A DNA stretch of 64,000 nt from an uncultured Ruminococcus sp. (lineage in GTDB: Bacteria > Bacillota > Clostridia > Oscillospirales > Acutalibacteraceae): positions 1-64,000 of the forward strand of contig CACYWT010000001.1 in NCBI GenBank assembly GCA_902778175.1. Direction: 5' to 3'. Each line of letters begins with the position of its first letter. Position 1 is the stretch's first letter. The position numbers were made by a program, and so were the translations under genes. Positions 15,643 to 25,321 of the stretch are shown one piece after another. Under the pieces are notes generated by a model. That model searched no databases. It saw only the letters and a program-made list of their open reading frames with translations, and was not told the DNA's origin.

Positions 15643-15746
15643 TTAAGGCAATACCGCACAGATACAGTGCTGCATATGCTCTGACTGATTTCCCCAAAAA
15701 TAGTGAACTTATGCAGTGTTAAAGACTTTGTACGATGTTGCCTTAA
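15643..15746. repeat. MITE-like inverted-repeat element, copy 2
   Basis: The ends TTAAGGCAATACCGCACAGA and (complement) TTAAGGCAACATCGTACAAA form an imperfect terminal inverted repeat about 20 bp long around a 104-bp element. Both ends begin with TTAA. The same end sequence occurs at 53231 and, diverged, at 58890 and inside 1-293. It lies between the CLC gene and the ATP-grasp gene and has no coding capacity. Confidence 0.65.
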
Positions 15747-15769
15747 ATAATAAAAAAACTAATGAATCA

Positions 15770-16780
15770 CTAAATATCCATATATTTTCTGTATTTAGGA
15801 ATAATACCGGTTTTGTCGTCAGTAAAGCTTGCCCTTTTCTGGAATACCCCAGGGAAAGAATTGCCTTCAATGATAACAGGTCCGTTCTCACTTATTGCAA
15901 CATCCCATCCGACATAACCGATCTGAGGAACTACTGTTGCAGCTTTTTCCACTAATTCTACTGCTTCATTGAACATAGGAACCCTGAATCCGACAATTTC
16001 AGTCCCTGTAAGAGGATGCTTGTCATAAAGCTTATCTTCTTTATCTATAGCAGGGACTTTTACCGTTCCGTCATCCTCAACAAATGTATACATACCGCCG
16101 CTGGAGAAATTATCAACGACTCCACCGTTCCCTATCTTGAGTATAGCCTGCAGAAAATAGCCCTTTCCGTCCTTGTAAAAGGTAAACATACGCATTGTAT
16201 TCACAGATTTGCTGTAAAGACGATTCAGCTCAGGATGCTGTGTAATAAATGTTTCTATAAGATTCTGTCCGCGTTTTTTCAGCAGTTCATACAGTTTATT
16301 GACGTCCTCCCTGTCTGACGGATCCTTTACACGGTATTTGTCTACACCGATACCGCCAACACCATCAGACGGTTTAGCTATTATCGTAGAGTGTTTTTCG
16401 ATAAAATTCTGAAATTCCTCTGCGGAAGCGGTATTAAGATCCAGCCAGTCACGGTTAAGATAATCATTGAATTTTTTATTGAATGTTATCTTATCATCAA
16501 AAACATCCATATAAGCTTTATCATTATACTTTATGATTATTGCGTTGTTTTTTCCTCTGGTAAGGAAGGTTGCGCGCTGTTCTTCATTCAGATTATAAAA
16601 TTCAAATTCCTGATAATCATAATAACCAGCCTGATATTTCATTCCGCAGTGTACCATATCTTTTACTACGCCAATAAATGATTTATCACATTTCTTTGAC
16701 ACGGCACCGGCTATTTTGAACATTTTGAAATAATTCATTTTCAGAATACGTGCCATCATATATGTAACTTTTCTTGCCAT
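15770..16780 (-). CDS. Sugar-transfer-associated ATP-grasp protein
   Basis: A 336-residue protein of the ATP-grasp superfamily, in the type found near polysaccharide genes (ATPgrasp_ST). The glycine-rich IIAKPSDGVGGIGVDKY loop binds ATP phosphates, and the C-terminal EGNSFPG supplies metal-binding Glu and Asn. Such enzymes join a carboxylate to an amine or thiol through an acyl phosphate; the substrates of this family are not known. GGGAGAAAG precedes the ATG. It is a single gene with terminator-like sequence of the arg operon upstream and the repeat element downstream. Confidence 0.8.
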   Translation of the reverse strand: MARKVTYMMARILKMNYFKMFKIAGAVSKKCDKSFIGVVKDMVHCGMKYQAGYYDYQEFEFYNLNEEQRATFLTRGKNNAIIIKYNDKAYMDVFDDKITFNKKFNDYLNRDWLDLNTASAEEFQNFIEKHSTIIAKPSDGVGGIGVDKYRVKDPSDREDVNKLYELLKKRGQNLIETFITQHPELNRLYSKSVNTMRMFTFYKDGKGYFLQAILKIGNGGVVDNFSSGGMYTFVEDDGTVKVPAIDKEDKLYDKHPLTGTEIVGFRVPMFNEAVELVEKAATVVPQIGYVGWDVAISENGPVIIEGNSFPGVFQKRASFTDDKTGIIPKYRKYMDI

Positions 16781-16902
16781 GATCTTTCTCCCGTAATTGA
16801 AAATATAATACTATACTACAATAATCCGCTGTATTTTTCAAGACATATTACCGACAAAAATCATATTTAATTAATAATTATAATATGGATATTGTTATGA
16901 AA

Positions 16903-16928
16903 AAAGGCAGCCATAAAAGGCTGCCTTT
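16903..16928 (-). terminator. Terminator of the arginine operon
   Basis: On the minus strand, AAAGGCAGCC, a 6-base loop and GGCTGCCTTT are followed by a T-run. It begins 9 bases after the argF stop codon. Confidence 0.88.
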
Positions 16929-16936
16929 GTAATTTA

Positions 16937-17848
16937 TCAATTGTCAGTAAGACATTTTACCATAACTGCTTTCTGAGCATGGAGTCTGTTTTCTGCCTCT
17001 TCAAAGATCTCATTTGCATGAGCCTCGAAAACCTCCTCAGTGATCTCCTCGCCCCTGTGAGCAGGCAGACAATGCTGAACCATAGCGTCCGGTTTTGCAA
17101 GTGACATAAGCTTTTCATTAACCTGATAACCTTCAAATGCTTTCTTTCTCTTTTCAGCCTCGCCTTCCTGACCCATTGAAGCCCATACGTCAGTAATGAC
17201 AACATCAGCATCAACAGCAGCCTCTTCCGGTGTGCGGAACATAGCGAATTTATCGCCGTAACCCTTTGCAAATGCAAGCACCTCATCATCAGGCTCATAT
17301 CCCTCCGGACAAGCTACTGCAATAGACATACCGGTCTTGAGAGCACCGACAATAAGAGAATTCATCATATTATTACCGTCACCGATAAAACACATTTTCA
17401 GTCCGCTGAGCTTGCCCTTGAATTCGCGGATCGTCATAAGATCAGCAAGGATCTGACAGGGATGACAGAAATCCGTAAGACCGTTAATGATCGGGATACT
17501 TCCGTATTCGGCAAGATCCTCGACTTCCTTCTGTTCAAAAGTACGGATCATGATACCGTCAAGATAGCGTGAAAGAACCCTCGCTGTATCCTGTACAGGC
17601 TCGCCTCTGCCGATCTGCATATCCTTTGATGAAAGGAATATAGGCTGTCCGCCGAGCTGGTACATACCTACCTCAAAAGACACCCTTGTACGGGTAGAAG
17701 CCTTCTCAAAAATAAGACCAAGTGATTTGCCATCGAGGTATTTGTGGGCAATGCCATGCTTTTGCTCATATTTCAGCTGATCCGCGAGATTTAGTATTTC
17801 AACAATCTCGTCATCGCTCAGATCGAGCATTTTTAATAAATGTTTCAT
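16937..17848 (-). CDS. argF: Ornithine carbamoyltransferase
   Basis: A 303-residue OTCase that makes citrulline from ornithine and carbamoyl phosphate. The carbamoyl phosphate motif STRTRVSFE, HPCQILAD, and the ornithine-binding region ending in HCLPAHRGEE are all present. It is the last gene of the arg operon. Its ATG overlaps the argD stop by 4 bases, which suggests translational coupling. A terminator follows. Length is normal for the family. Confidence 0.96.
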   Translation of the reverse strand: MKHLLKMLDLSDDEIVEILNLADQLKYEQKHGIAHKYLDGKSLGLIFEKASTRTRVSFEVGMYQLGGQPIFLSSKDMQIGRGEPVQDTARVLSRYLDGIMIRTFEQKEVEDLAEYGSIPIINGLTDFCHPCQILADLMTIREFKGKLSGLKMCFIGDGNNMMNSLIVGALKTGMSIAVACPEGYEPDDEVLAFAKGYGDKFAMFRTPEEAAVDADVVITDVWASMGQEGEAEKRKKAFEGYQVNEKLMSLAKPDAMVQHCLPAHRGEEITEEVFEAHANEIFEEAENRLHAQKAVMVKCLTDN

Positions 17849-19026
17849 GTGTTTTCCTCCATTACTGATTTTAATATTGAAAGACCCTTGTCTATTTCTT
17901 CATAAGTGATCGTAAGCGGCGGCAGCATACGAAGAAGATTCTTTGCCGTCAGAATAAGCAGACCGTTCTTTACACATTCTGCAGCTACTGCTTTTGCATT
18001 ATCCTTTTCGGTCACAATTCCGATCATCATACCCATTCCGCGTATTTCACTTACGTTATTCATTCCGGAAAGCTTTGAACGGATATATTCACCCTTTGCT
18101 GATACTTCCTTCAGAAAATCTTCTGATGTAACACGGGAGAGAACCTCTGCTGCTGCTGCGCAGGCAACGGGATTTCCGCCGAAGGTTGTTCCGTGGGTTC
18201 CGGCTGTCATAACATTACCGAGTTTTTCATTGCAAAGGCAGGCTCCTATCGGTAATCCTCCGCCAAGTCCTTTTGCAAGAGTAACAACATCAGGTCTGAT
18301 ACCGTAATTTTCAAAGCAGAAAACTGCTCCTGTCCTTGAAATACCGGTCTGAACCTCATCTACCATAAAAAGGACGTCCGACTCGCTGCAAACAGAAGCT
18401 ACTTCCGAAACGAACTCCCTACTCAGAGGCATTACTCCTCCCTCGCCCTGGATAAGCTCGACGAATACAGCGCATACATCATCTGTAAGCTTGTTTTTCA
18501 GGTCTTCTGCATTATCAGCGATTACATAGTCAAAGCCGTCTGTAAACGGGAAAAAGTAATTGTGAAAAACATCCTGACCTGTAGCCGAAAGTGTTGTCAC
18601 CGTTCTTCCGTGAAAGGAATTGATAAGTGTAAGTATTTTCTGGCGTCCTGCACCGTATTTATCAAAGCTGTATTTTCGTGCGATTTTAATGGCACATTCA
18701 TTTGCTTCAGCACCGCTGTTGCAAAGAAAAACCTTATCCATACCCGAAAGTCCGCAAAGCTTTTTGGAAAGCTCTGTCTGCAGCGGAGAATAGTAAAGGT
18801 TGGAAATATGCTGGAGCGTTGAAGCCTGATCGCATACAGCGCGAACCCATCCGTCATCACAGTAACCAAGTGAGTTTACTCCGATACCGCTGGTAAAGTC
18901 GATATATTCCTTACCGTCAGCATCTTTTGCCGTAGCGCCCTTACCGCTTACAAGAGCTGTATCAAAGCGTCCGTATGTATGCATCATATATTGATGCTCA
19001 TCATTCTTTATTTCATTAAAGGTCAT
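17845..19026 (-). CDS. argD: Acetylornithine aminotransferase
   Basis: A 393-residue class III PLP aminotransferase that converts N-acetylglutamate semialdehyde to N-acetylornithine. Visible are SGAEANECAIK near the cofactor, the Asp in FMVDEVQTG, and the Schiff-base lysine in TLAKGLGGGLPIGA. The region FTSGIGVNSLG near the N-terminus is typical. The gene lies 27 bases after argB and overlaps argF by 4 bases, within the complete arg operon, which supports ArgD over related omega-aminotransferases. Confidence 0.95.
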   Translation of the reverse strand: MTFNEIKNDEHQYMMHTYGRFDTALVSGKGATAKDADGKEYIDFTSGIGVNSLGYCDDGWVRAVCDQASTLQHISNLYYSPLQTELSKKLCGLSGMDKVFLCNSGAEANECAIKIARKYSFDKYGAGRQKILTLINSFHGRTVTTLSATGQDVFHNYFFPFTDGFDYVIADNAEDLKNKLTDDVCAVFVELIQGEGGVMPLSREFVSEVASVCSESDVLFMVDEVQTGISRTGAVFCFENYGIRPDVVTLAKGLGGGLPIGACLCNEKLGNVMTAGTHGTTFGGNPVACAAAAEVLSRVTSEDFLKEVSAKGEYIRSKLSGMNNVSEIRGMGMMIGIVTEKDNAKAVAAECVKNGLLILTAKNLLRMLPPLTITYEEIDKGLSILKSVMEENT

Positions 19027-19053
19027 TTTCTTTCCTCTTTTCCGTATAACCGA

Positions 19054-19914
19054 TCAATAGAACATCGTTCCGATACCTTCATCTGAGAACATTTCGATAA
19101 GGATCGAATGAGGGATACGTCCGTCAATTATATGCGCGCGCTTGACTCCGCGGCGTACTGCTTCTACACAGCAGTCGATTTTCGGGATCATACCGCCTGA
19201 GATTATACCCTCACGTTTAAGAGAAGGAACCTCGCTGACATTTACAACAGGGATAAGAGTGTTCTCATCATCCTTATCGCTGAGCAGACCCTTGATATCC
19301 GTCATCAGAATAAGCTTTGCCGCTTTCAGCTCAGCAGCGATCCTTGCAGCGGCAAGATCAGCATTGATATTATATACAGCTCCGTTATAGCCGCCTGCAA
19401 TAGTAGATATTATCGGAATATATCCGTTATCGGTCGCATCAGTAATAACCTTTGTATTGACCTCGGTGATTTCTCCGACATAACCAAGATCTTCTGCAGT
19501 AATGATTTTTTCCGCCATTATCATTCTGCCGTCAAGTCCGCACAGACCGATAGCTTTGCCGCTGTGCTGCTCGAGAAGCTGAACGAGTGACTTATTCACC
19601 TTGCCTGCAAGAACCATCTGTACAACATCAATGGTTTCATCATCAGTAACACGAAGTCCGTTTACAAAGCGGCTTTCTTTTCCGATTTTTTTCAGCAGCT
19701 GACTGATCTCCGGTCCGCCGCCGTGTACAAGCACAACATTGATCCCTACAAGATGCAGAAGAACTATATCGCTCATAACCGCGTCCTTGAGTTCATCGCT
19801 TATCATTGCATTTCCGCCGTATTTGATAACAATTGTCTGTCCTTCAAATTTCTGTATATAAGGCAGCGCCTGTATCAGTATCTGAGCGCGATCCTTATCG
19901 GTAATATTATTCAT
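19054..19914 (-). CDS. argB: Acetylglutamate kinase
   Basis: A 286-residue amino-acid kinase that phosphorylates N-acetylglutamate. It has VIKYGGNAM near the N-terminus for the phosphate site, VHGGGPEIS, and the NINADLAAARIA region. I chose the ATG at 19914, with AGGAG 8 bases upstream. This enzyme is commonly the arginine feedback point; the longer N-terminal helix linked to hexameric, arginine-sensitive forms may be present here, but this is not certain. It follows argJ with a 14-base gap. Confidence 0.95.
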   Translation of the reverse strand: MNNITDKDRAQILIQALPYIQKFEGQTIVIKYGGNAMISDELKDAVMSDIVLLHLVGINVVLVHGGGPEISQLLKKIGKESRFVNGLRVTDDETIDVVQMVLAGKVNKSLVQLLEQHSGKAIGLCGLDGRMIMAEKIITAEDLGYVGEITEVNTKVITDATDNGYIPIISTIAGGYNGAVYNINADLAAARIAAELKAAKLILMTDIKGLLSDKDDENTLIPVVNVSEVPSLKREGIISGGMIPKIDCCVEAVRRGVKRAHIIDGRIPHSILIEMFSDEGIGTMFY

Positions 19915-19928
19915 TTTCAATTCTCCTG

Positions 19929-21155
19929 TCAAGTTCTGTAATCGCCGTTGATCCTGACATAATCATATGTCAGATCGCAGCCGTATGCTTCCGCTGAGGA
20001 ATCTCCGTCCCCGAGAGAAACAATGATATCTATTTCATCACGGATAAGGATCTCCTTGGCAAGCTCTTCGGAAAATTCAATTCCAGCGCCGTTTTTGCAT
20101 ACATCGATCTTTCCTGCGTCAGATGCAAATGAAACGTCAACTTTATGAACATCTGTTTCAAATCCTGAATAACCTATAGCGCAAAGCACACGTCCCCAGT
20201 TCGCATCTGCTCCGAACATTGCCGCTTTCAGAAGGCTTGAACAAATTACGGATTTTGCTATCCCCTTTGCATCTGCAACGGTCTTTGCGCCGCTTACTTT
20301 ACAGGTGAGGAGCTTTGTTGCGCCTTCCCCGTCTTTAGCCATCTTTCTTGCAAGCTCTCTGCAAACCGCAGTAAGCGCTTCGACAAAGGCATCATAATCT
20401 TCTCCCTCGCCGGTTATCTCTGCATTTCCCGCAAGACCGGAAGCCATAACGGAAAGCGTATCATTAGTTGAAGTATCGCCGTCAATACTGATCATATTGA
20501 AAGTATCATCAGCAGCGATTTTTACTGCCTTCTGTATCATCTCAGCAGAAACAGAAGCGTCAGTCGTGACAAAGCAAAGCATCGTTGCCATATTCGGATG
20601 GATCATACCGCTGCCCTTGGAGATGCCGCCTATTTTAACAGTTTTACCGCCGATCGTGGTTTCAACGGCTACTTCTTTCTTGACAGTATCGGTTGTCATA
20701 ATAGCTTCGGCACAGTTTGTTGCACCTGAATTATCCTCTGTAAGCTCGGATACAAGCTGATCCATGCTTTCTGCAATAGGTTCGATCGGAAGGATCTGAC
20801 CGATAACACCGGTAGAAGCAACAATAATATCATCAGTCTTTATTCCAAGTGCTTCTGCAGCAAGATCACACATCTTTCTTGCTTTCATATCGCCGTCTGC
20901 ATTGCAGGTGTTGGCATTACCGCTGTTTACAATTACTGCCTGAGCATAACCGTCACTGAGGTTTTCCTTACAGATCGTGATCGGTGAGCTTTGTACAAGA
21001 TTGGTCGTATAAACGGCTGCTGCAGTGCATCTCGTTTCGCAGGCAATAAGACCAAGATCACGTTTTGATTTATTCTTCCTGATGCCGCAGTGTACTCCGG
21101 CAGCCTTGAATCCTTTTGCTGCAGTTACCGAACCGTCTATAAACTTATAAGACAT
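19929..21155 (-). CDS. argJ: Bifunctional ornithine acetyltransferase/N-acetylglutamate synthase
   Basis: A protein of about 408 residues that cleaves itself before the Thr in the PNMATMLCF motif to give alpha and beta chains. It moves acetyl from acetylornithine to glutamate, recycling the acetyl group, so no argE is needed; many ArgJ also make N-acetylglutamate from acetyl-CoA. I chose the ATG at 21155, preceded by AAGGAGG and an 8-base spacer. It lies between argC and argB in the operon. No argA is present in the window. Confidence 0.95.
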   Translation of the reverse strand: MSYKFIDGSVTAAKGFKAAGVHCGIRKNKSKRDLGLIACETRCTAAAVYTTNLVQSSPITICKENLSDGYAQAVIVNSGNANTCNADGDMKARKMCDLAAEALGIKTDDIIVASTGVIGQILPIEPIAESMDQLVSELTEDNSGATNCAEAIMTTDTVKKEVAVETTIGGKTVKIGGISKGSGMIHPNMATMLCFVTTDASVSAEMIQKAVKIAADDTFNMISIDGDTSTNDTLSVMASGLAGNAEITGEGEDYDAFVEALTAVCRELARKMAKDGEGATKLLTCKVSGAKTVADAKGIAKSVICSSLLKAAMFGADANWGRVLCAIGYSGFETDVHKVDVSFASDAGKIDVCKNGAGIEFSEELAKEILIRDEIDIIVSLGDGDSSAEAYGCDLTYDYVRINGDYRT

Positions 21156-21211
21156 ATCAAATTCCTCCTTTTTCCTCTGAAAACAGATCATACCATTGCA
21201 CAGATATAATA

Positions 21212-22249
21212 TCAGAATGCCGGGGGTACGATTATAAGTCCTGTTTTTTCATCAAGACCAAAAATAATATTCATATTCTGAACAGCCTGACCGGCAGCGC
21301 CCTTAACCATGTTATCAATTGCCGAAATCGCAACAAGAGTATTGGTACGCTTATCATGATGGAGTGAGATATCGCAGAAATTAGAATACTTTATGTTATG
21401 TATATCAGCATTTGCTCCATCGGGAAGAAGGCGAATAAAAAATTCATCTTTATAGAAATCCTCATAAGCCTTTCTTATCTGCTCAAAGGTCACTCCCTCG
21501 TTTATTCTTGCATAGCAGGTAGAGATGATGCCTCTGTTTACCGGAAGAAGATGCGGAACAAATGTAATAGTTACCTTTTTTCCGGAAAGCTTGCCGAGAG
21601 TCTGTTCAATTTCCGGTGTATGACGGTGATTGGCAACCTTATATGCATGAAAGCCTTCATTAAGCTCGGGATAATGATTACCCTGATTAGGCTTTCTGCC
21701 TGCGCCTGTAACGCCTGATTTTGAATCGACAATAATACCCTCGGTGCTGACAAGTCCGGCTTTTACGGCAGGAGCAAGCGCAAGCGGTGCGCCTGTGGTA
21801 TAGCAGCCGGGATTTGCAATTATATGTTTCCCTTTGATATTATCTCTGAAAAGCTCAGGAAGACCGTAAACAGAACGCTTGTGAAGATCATGATCGAGAA
21901 AATCGCAGCCGTACCATTCTTTATATTCCTCTTCGCTTTCAAGACGGAAATCAGCGCCAAGGTCAATAAATGCTTTTCCTGCCTTATCGCACTGAGCTGC
22001 AAGCTCCTGTGAAAGACCATGAGGGAGCGCAGCAAAAATAACATCGCTTTTGTCAACGACCTCGTCCTGATTTTTACATTCCATATCGCAAAGGCTTTTA
22101 TATGACGGATAAACATCGCTGAGTTTCTGTCCCTCAAAGCTGACAGAGCTGATAGCTGTGATCTCTGCTTCGGGGTGAGTAAGAAGTATCCTTACAAGCT
22201 CGGCTCCTGCATAGCCTGTTGCTCCGATAATACCAACTTTTATTTTCAT
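21212..22249 (-). CDS. argC: N-acetyl-gamma-glutamyl-phosphate reductase
   Basis: A 345-residue NADPH-dependent reductase that makes N-acetylglutamate semialdehyde. The N-terminal Rossmann motif GIIGATGYAGAELVRIL binds the nucleotide. The catalytic Cys lies in IANPGCYTTGAPLAL, and the His in HRHTPEIEQ belongs to the second half. It is placed between argH and argJ with short gaps. The length is typical of the type 1 family. Confidence 0.96.
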   Translation of the reverse strand: MKIKVGIIGATGYAGAELVRILLTHPEAEITAISSVSFEGQKLSDVYPSYKSLCDMECKNQDEVVDKSDVIFAALPHGLSQELAAQCDKAGKAFIDLGADFRLESEEEYKEWYGCDFLDHDLHKRSVYGLPELFRDNIKGKHIIANPGCYTTGAPLALAPAVKAGLVSTEGIIVDSKSGVTGAGRKPNQGNHYPELNEGFHAYKVANHRHTPEIEQTLGKLSGKKVTITFVPHLLPVNRGIISTCYARINEGVTFEQIRKAYEDFYKDEFFIRLLPDGANADIHNIKYSNFCDISLHHDKRTNTLVAISAIDNMVKGAAGQAVQNMNIIFGLDEKTGLIIVPPAF

Positions 22250-22288
22250 TTCCTTTTACCTCTCATAATTTAATGCATTAAATAATTA

Positions 22289-23662
22289 TCACTGCTCCAA
22301 GAGCTTTCTGACACGCTGAGCCTGAGCCCTGACATTTTCGCTTGCAGGACCGCCGAGTGTCTTTCTGCCGTTCACGCAGTTTTCAAGAGAAATAGCCTCA
22401 TATACTCCTTCGTCAAAGATATCGCAAACCTTGCGGTATTCTTCAACGGGCAGTTCTTCAAGAGTAGTCTTTTTCTCTATACAAAGCGCTACCAGTGTTC
22501 CGGTCGCCTTATAAGCATCACGGAAAGGAAGTCCCTTCTTTACAAGATAATCTGCGCAGTCTGTAGCATTGATAAATCCGTTTGCAGCAGCCTTACGCAT
22601 ATTCTCCGGGATCACTTTCATAGTATCTATCATGGGAGTAAATGCTGTAAGACACATTTTAACTGTATCAACTGCATCAAAGATCGCTTCCTTATCCTCC
22701 TGCATATCCTTGTTATAGGCAAGAGCAATTCCCTTCATGACAGTAAGCAGCGTCATAAGATCACCGAATACCCTGCCTGATTTACCTCTTACGAGTTCGG
22801 CTATATCGGGATTCTTTTTCTGCGGCATAATGCTTGAACCTGTTGAGAAAGCATCATCAAGCTCAATATATTTGAATTCCCAGCTGCACCACATTATGAT
22901 CTCTTCGGAAAATCTTGAAAGATGAACCATAATTATCGAAAGAGCTGATGCAAGTTCCATACAAAAATCTCTGTCGGAAACACCGTCAAGGCTGTTCTGA
23001 CAAACATTTTCAAAGCCTAAAAGCTTTGTTGTTACAGTTCTGTCAATAGGATATGTAGTTGTAGCCAGAGCACCGCTTCCGAGGGGATTGCTGTCAGTAT
23101 GACGGTATGCGCAGTCAAGTCTGTCAATATCACGCAGCAGCATTTCCGCATATGCCATCAGGTGATGACCGAAGGTTATCGGCTGCGCTCTCTGCAAATG
23201 AGTATATCCGGGCATTACTGCGTCAGAATACTGTTCCGCTTTATTGCAGATGACATTTATAAGCTCGCATACCATTGCTCTTAAATTTTTGATCTCTTTT
23301 TTCAGATAAAGACGTATATCAAGTGCGACCTGATCATTTCTGCTTCGGGCGGTATGAAGTCTTTTTCCGGTCTGTCCAAGACGCTTTGTAAGTTCTCCTT
23401 CAATAAAGGTATGTATATCCTCGGCATCAGGATCTATTGCAAGCTTACCGCTGTCAATATCGGAAAGTATTTCTTTAAGACCTGCGATAATTGCTTCGGA
23501 TTCGCTCTTTTCAATAATACCGCATTCGCCTATCATTTCAGCATGAGCGATACTGCCCTCAATATCCTCGCGGTACATACGGCTGTCAAAAGAGATAGAT
23601 GAATTGAAATCGTTTGTTTTTTTGTCTATTTCCTTGGAAAATCTTCCTGCCCAAAGCTTCAT
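22289..23662 (-). CDS. argH: Argininosuccinate lyase
   Basis: A 457-residue enzyme that splits argininosuccinate into arginine and fumarate. The fumarase-superfamily signature GSSIMPQKKNPD is complete, and the HTARSRNDQVALD and TPMPGYTHLQRAQP-like regions (here VMPGYTHLQRAQP) are present. It is the second gene of the operon, after argG, separated from it by 136 bases that hold two hairpins. It has normal length. Confidence 0.96.
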   Translation of the reverse strand: MKLWAGRFSKEIDKKTNDFNSSISFDSRMYREDIEGSIAHAEMIGECGIIEKSESEAIIAGLKEILSDIDSGKLAIDPDAEDIHTFIEGELTKRLGQTGKRLHTARSRNDQVALDIRLYLKKEIKNLRAMVCELINVICNKAEQYSDAVMPGYTHLQRAQPITFGHHLMAYAEMLLRDIDRLDCAYRHTDSNPLGSGALATTTYPIDRTVTTKLLGFENVCQNSLDGVSDRDFCMELASALSIIMVHLSRFSEEIIMWCSWEFKYIELDDAFSTGSSIMPQKKNPDIAELVRGKSGRVFGDLMTLLTVMKGIALAYNKDMQEDKEAIFDAVDTVKMCLTAFTPMIDTMKVIPENMRKAAANGFINATDCADYLVKKGLPFRDAYKATGTLVALCIEKKTTLEELPVEEYRKVCDIFDEGVYEAISLENCVNGRKTLGGPASENVRAQAQRVRKLLEQ

Positions 23663-23703
23663 ATGGTTTCACTCCATTGCTTATTATTATGAGTTTTAAA
23701 TCA

Positions 23704-23773
23704 GAGGGCGTCCGGTATATCAGACCCCCTCAAACAATAAGTCGGGCGGACAGTATTCACCATTCGCCCTGAC
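23704..23773 (-). other. Two hairpins between argG and argH
   Basis: On the minus strand, GTCAGGGCG/CGCCCGAC (23765-23773 with 23741-23748) and GAGGGGGTC/GACGCCCTC (23723-23731 with 23704-23712) form two stems. Neither is followed by a clear T-run, so they look more like RNA processing or partial-termination structures than a full terminator. Confidence 0.45.
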
Positions 23774-23798
23774 ATATTTTTTATAGGATCATAACAGC

Positions 23799-25019
23799 TT
23801 ATTCTTTGATAAGACCCTTCTTTGCCTGAACTTTGATCGGCAGACCGAAGAGGTTGATAAATCCTGCGCTGTCCTTCTGGTCATAAACCTCATCCTCGTC
23901 AAAGGTAGCAATATCGGGATCATACAGTGAATACGGAGAAGTAACTGCCGAATCAATGATGTTACCCTTATACAGCTTGAGCTTTACGTCGCCTGTTACT
24001 GTTTCCTGAGTGCTGTCTACGAATGCAGAAAGAGCCTTTCTGAGCGGTGTATACCACTGACCGAAGTAAACAAGCTCTGCAAAACGCAGACCGACCTGCT
24101 GCTTGAAATGATATGTATCTCTGTCAAGAGTGATCTCCTCGAGTTTGTTATGCGCATGATAAAGGATCGTTCCGCCGGGAGTTTCATAAACGCCTCTTGA
24201 CTTCATGCCTACAAGACGGTTCTCAACAAGATCAACTATACCGATACCGTTTTCGCCGCCGAGCTTATTGAGTTTCTTGACGATAGAAACGGAATCCATT
24301 TTTTCGCCGTCGATAGCTACCGGAACGCCCTTATCAAATGAGATGGTAACATAGGTGGGCTTGTCAGGAGCCTGCTCAGGGCTGACGCCAAGCTCAAGGA
24401 AGCCTTCCTTATTGTACATAGGCTCATTTGCGGGATCTTCAAGATCAAGTCCCTCATGTGAAATGTGCCAGATATTCTTATCCTTGGAATAATTGGTTTC
24501 TCTTGTGATCTTAAGAGGAATATTATGCGCCTCAGCATATTCGATCTCCTCATCACGGGATTTGAGGTTCCACTCTCTCCAGGGAGCAATGATCTTCATA
24601 TCGGGAGCAAATGCTTTGATAGCAAGTTCAAAACGAACCTGATCGTTGCCCTTACCTGTGCAGCCGTGACAAATAGCGTCTGCTCCTTCTGCGAGTGCGA
24701 TCTCAACAATACGCTTTGCAATGATCGGTCTTGCAAATGATGTACCGAGAAGATATTTGCTCTCATATACAGCGTCTGCCTTGATTGTCGGGAATACATA
24801 ATCCTCAATGAATTCCTTATTAAGATCTTCGATATAGAGCTTGGAAGCACCGGTTTTGAGTGCTTTTTCCTCAAGACCCTCAAGTTCGCTGTCCTGTCCG
24901 ACGTCACCGGATACTGCGATTACCTCACAGTTATCATAGTTTTCCTTCAGCCAGGGAATGATTATGGACGTATCGAGTCCGCCCGAATATGCAAGTACTA
25001 CTTTTTTAATGTCACCCAT
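23799..25019 (-). CDS. argG: Argininosuccinate synthase
   Basis: A 406-residue enzyme that joins citrulline and aspartate with ATP. The N-terminal PP-loop reads [13 protein letters not shown]. The regions [14 protein letters not shown] and SYSLYDPD-like ([12 protein letters not shown]) agree with the family. It is the first gene of the arg operon, reading from a strong promoter 35 bases upstream with ARG-box-like palindromes behind it. GGAGG precedes the ATG. Confidence 0.97.
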   Translation of the reverse strand: MGDIKKVVLAYSGGLDTSIIIPWLKENYDNCEVIAVSGDVGQDSELEGLEEKALKTGASKLYIEDLNKEFIEDYVFPTIKADAVYESKYLLGTSFARPIIAKRIVEIALAEGADAICHGCTGKGNDQVRFELAIKAFAPDMKIIAPWREWNLKSRDEEIEYAEAHNIPLKITRETNYSKDKNIWHISHEGLDLEDPANEPMYNKEGFLELGVSPEQAPDKPTYVTISFDKGVPVAIDGEKMDSVSIVKKLNKLGGENGIGIVDLVENRLVGMKSRGVYETPGGTILYHAHNKLEEITLDRDTYHFKQQVGLRFAELVYFGQWYTPLRKALSAFVDSTQETVTGDVKLKLYKGNIIDSAVTSPYSLYDPDIATFDEDEVYDQKDSAGFINLFGLPIKVQAKKGLIKE

Positions 25020-25053
25020 GACAATTACCTCCGTTTGATTAAGTTACTATATC

Positions 25054-25129
25054 ATTATACACCTTTTTATGCATTTTTCAAGTATTTCATGAATATTAAT
25101 ACGAATATCGGAATTTTTGTATGAATACA
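25054..25129 (-). promoter_or_regulatory. argG promoter with ARG-box-like sites
   Basis: On the minus strand, -35 TTGAAA (25076-25081), 16-base spacer, -10 TATAAT (25054-25059). Just upstream lie the palindrome TGTATGAATACA (25118-25129) and the ATGAATATTAATACGAAT stretch (25089-25106). Both resemble ArgR/AhrC operator half-sites. Repression by arginine is an inference. The remaining gene-free stretch 25020-25382 holds this promoter, the inverted repeat at 25261 and the promoter of the next plus-strand gene. Confidence 0.7.
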
Positions 25130-25260
25130 CAATTTTATTATAATTTTTCGTTTATTTTTGATTGGTATTGCTTGGTATATAGCGGTTTATTCTTATAAAA
25201 TGATAACAATAATACACGCTATGTAAACAGGATCATTATTCTGATTTATAAATGATACAG

Positions 25261-25286
25261 CTTTATGCACTGATTAATGCATAAAG
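25261..25286. promoter_or_regulatory. Perfect 9-bp inverted repeat, candidate operator
   Basis: CTTTATGCA and TGCATAAAG face each other across 8 bases (CTGATTAA), about 60 bases upstream of the promoter of the flavin reductase-like gene. The arms are AT-rich with no T-run, so it is not a terminator. The inner 18 bp, ATGCACTGATTAATGCAT, are of ARG-box length, but the core differs from known boxes. The regulator is unknown. Confidence 0.5.
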
Positions 25287-25321
25287 TGTATATTGATGGC
25301 GTTAATAATTCCACGATCATG

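Noticed and set aside
15613-15769. Fluoride riboswitch upstream of the CLC gene
   Set aside because: I searched for the conserved GG-AUG and GCCCC-type core and did not find it; the stretch is taken up by the inverted-repeat element.
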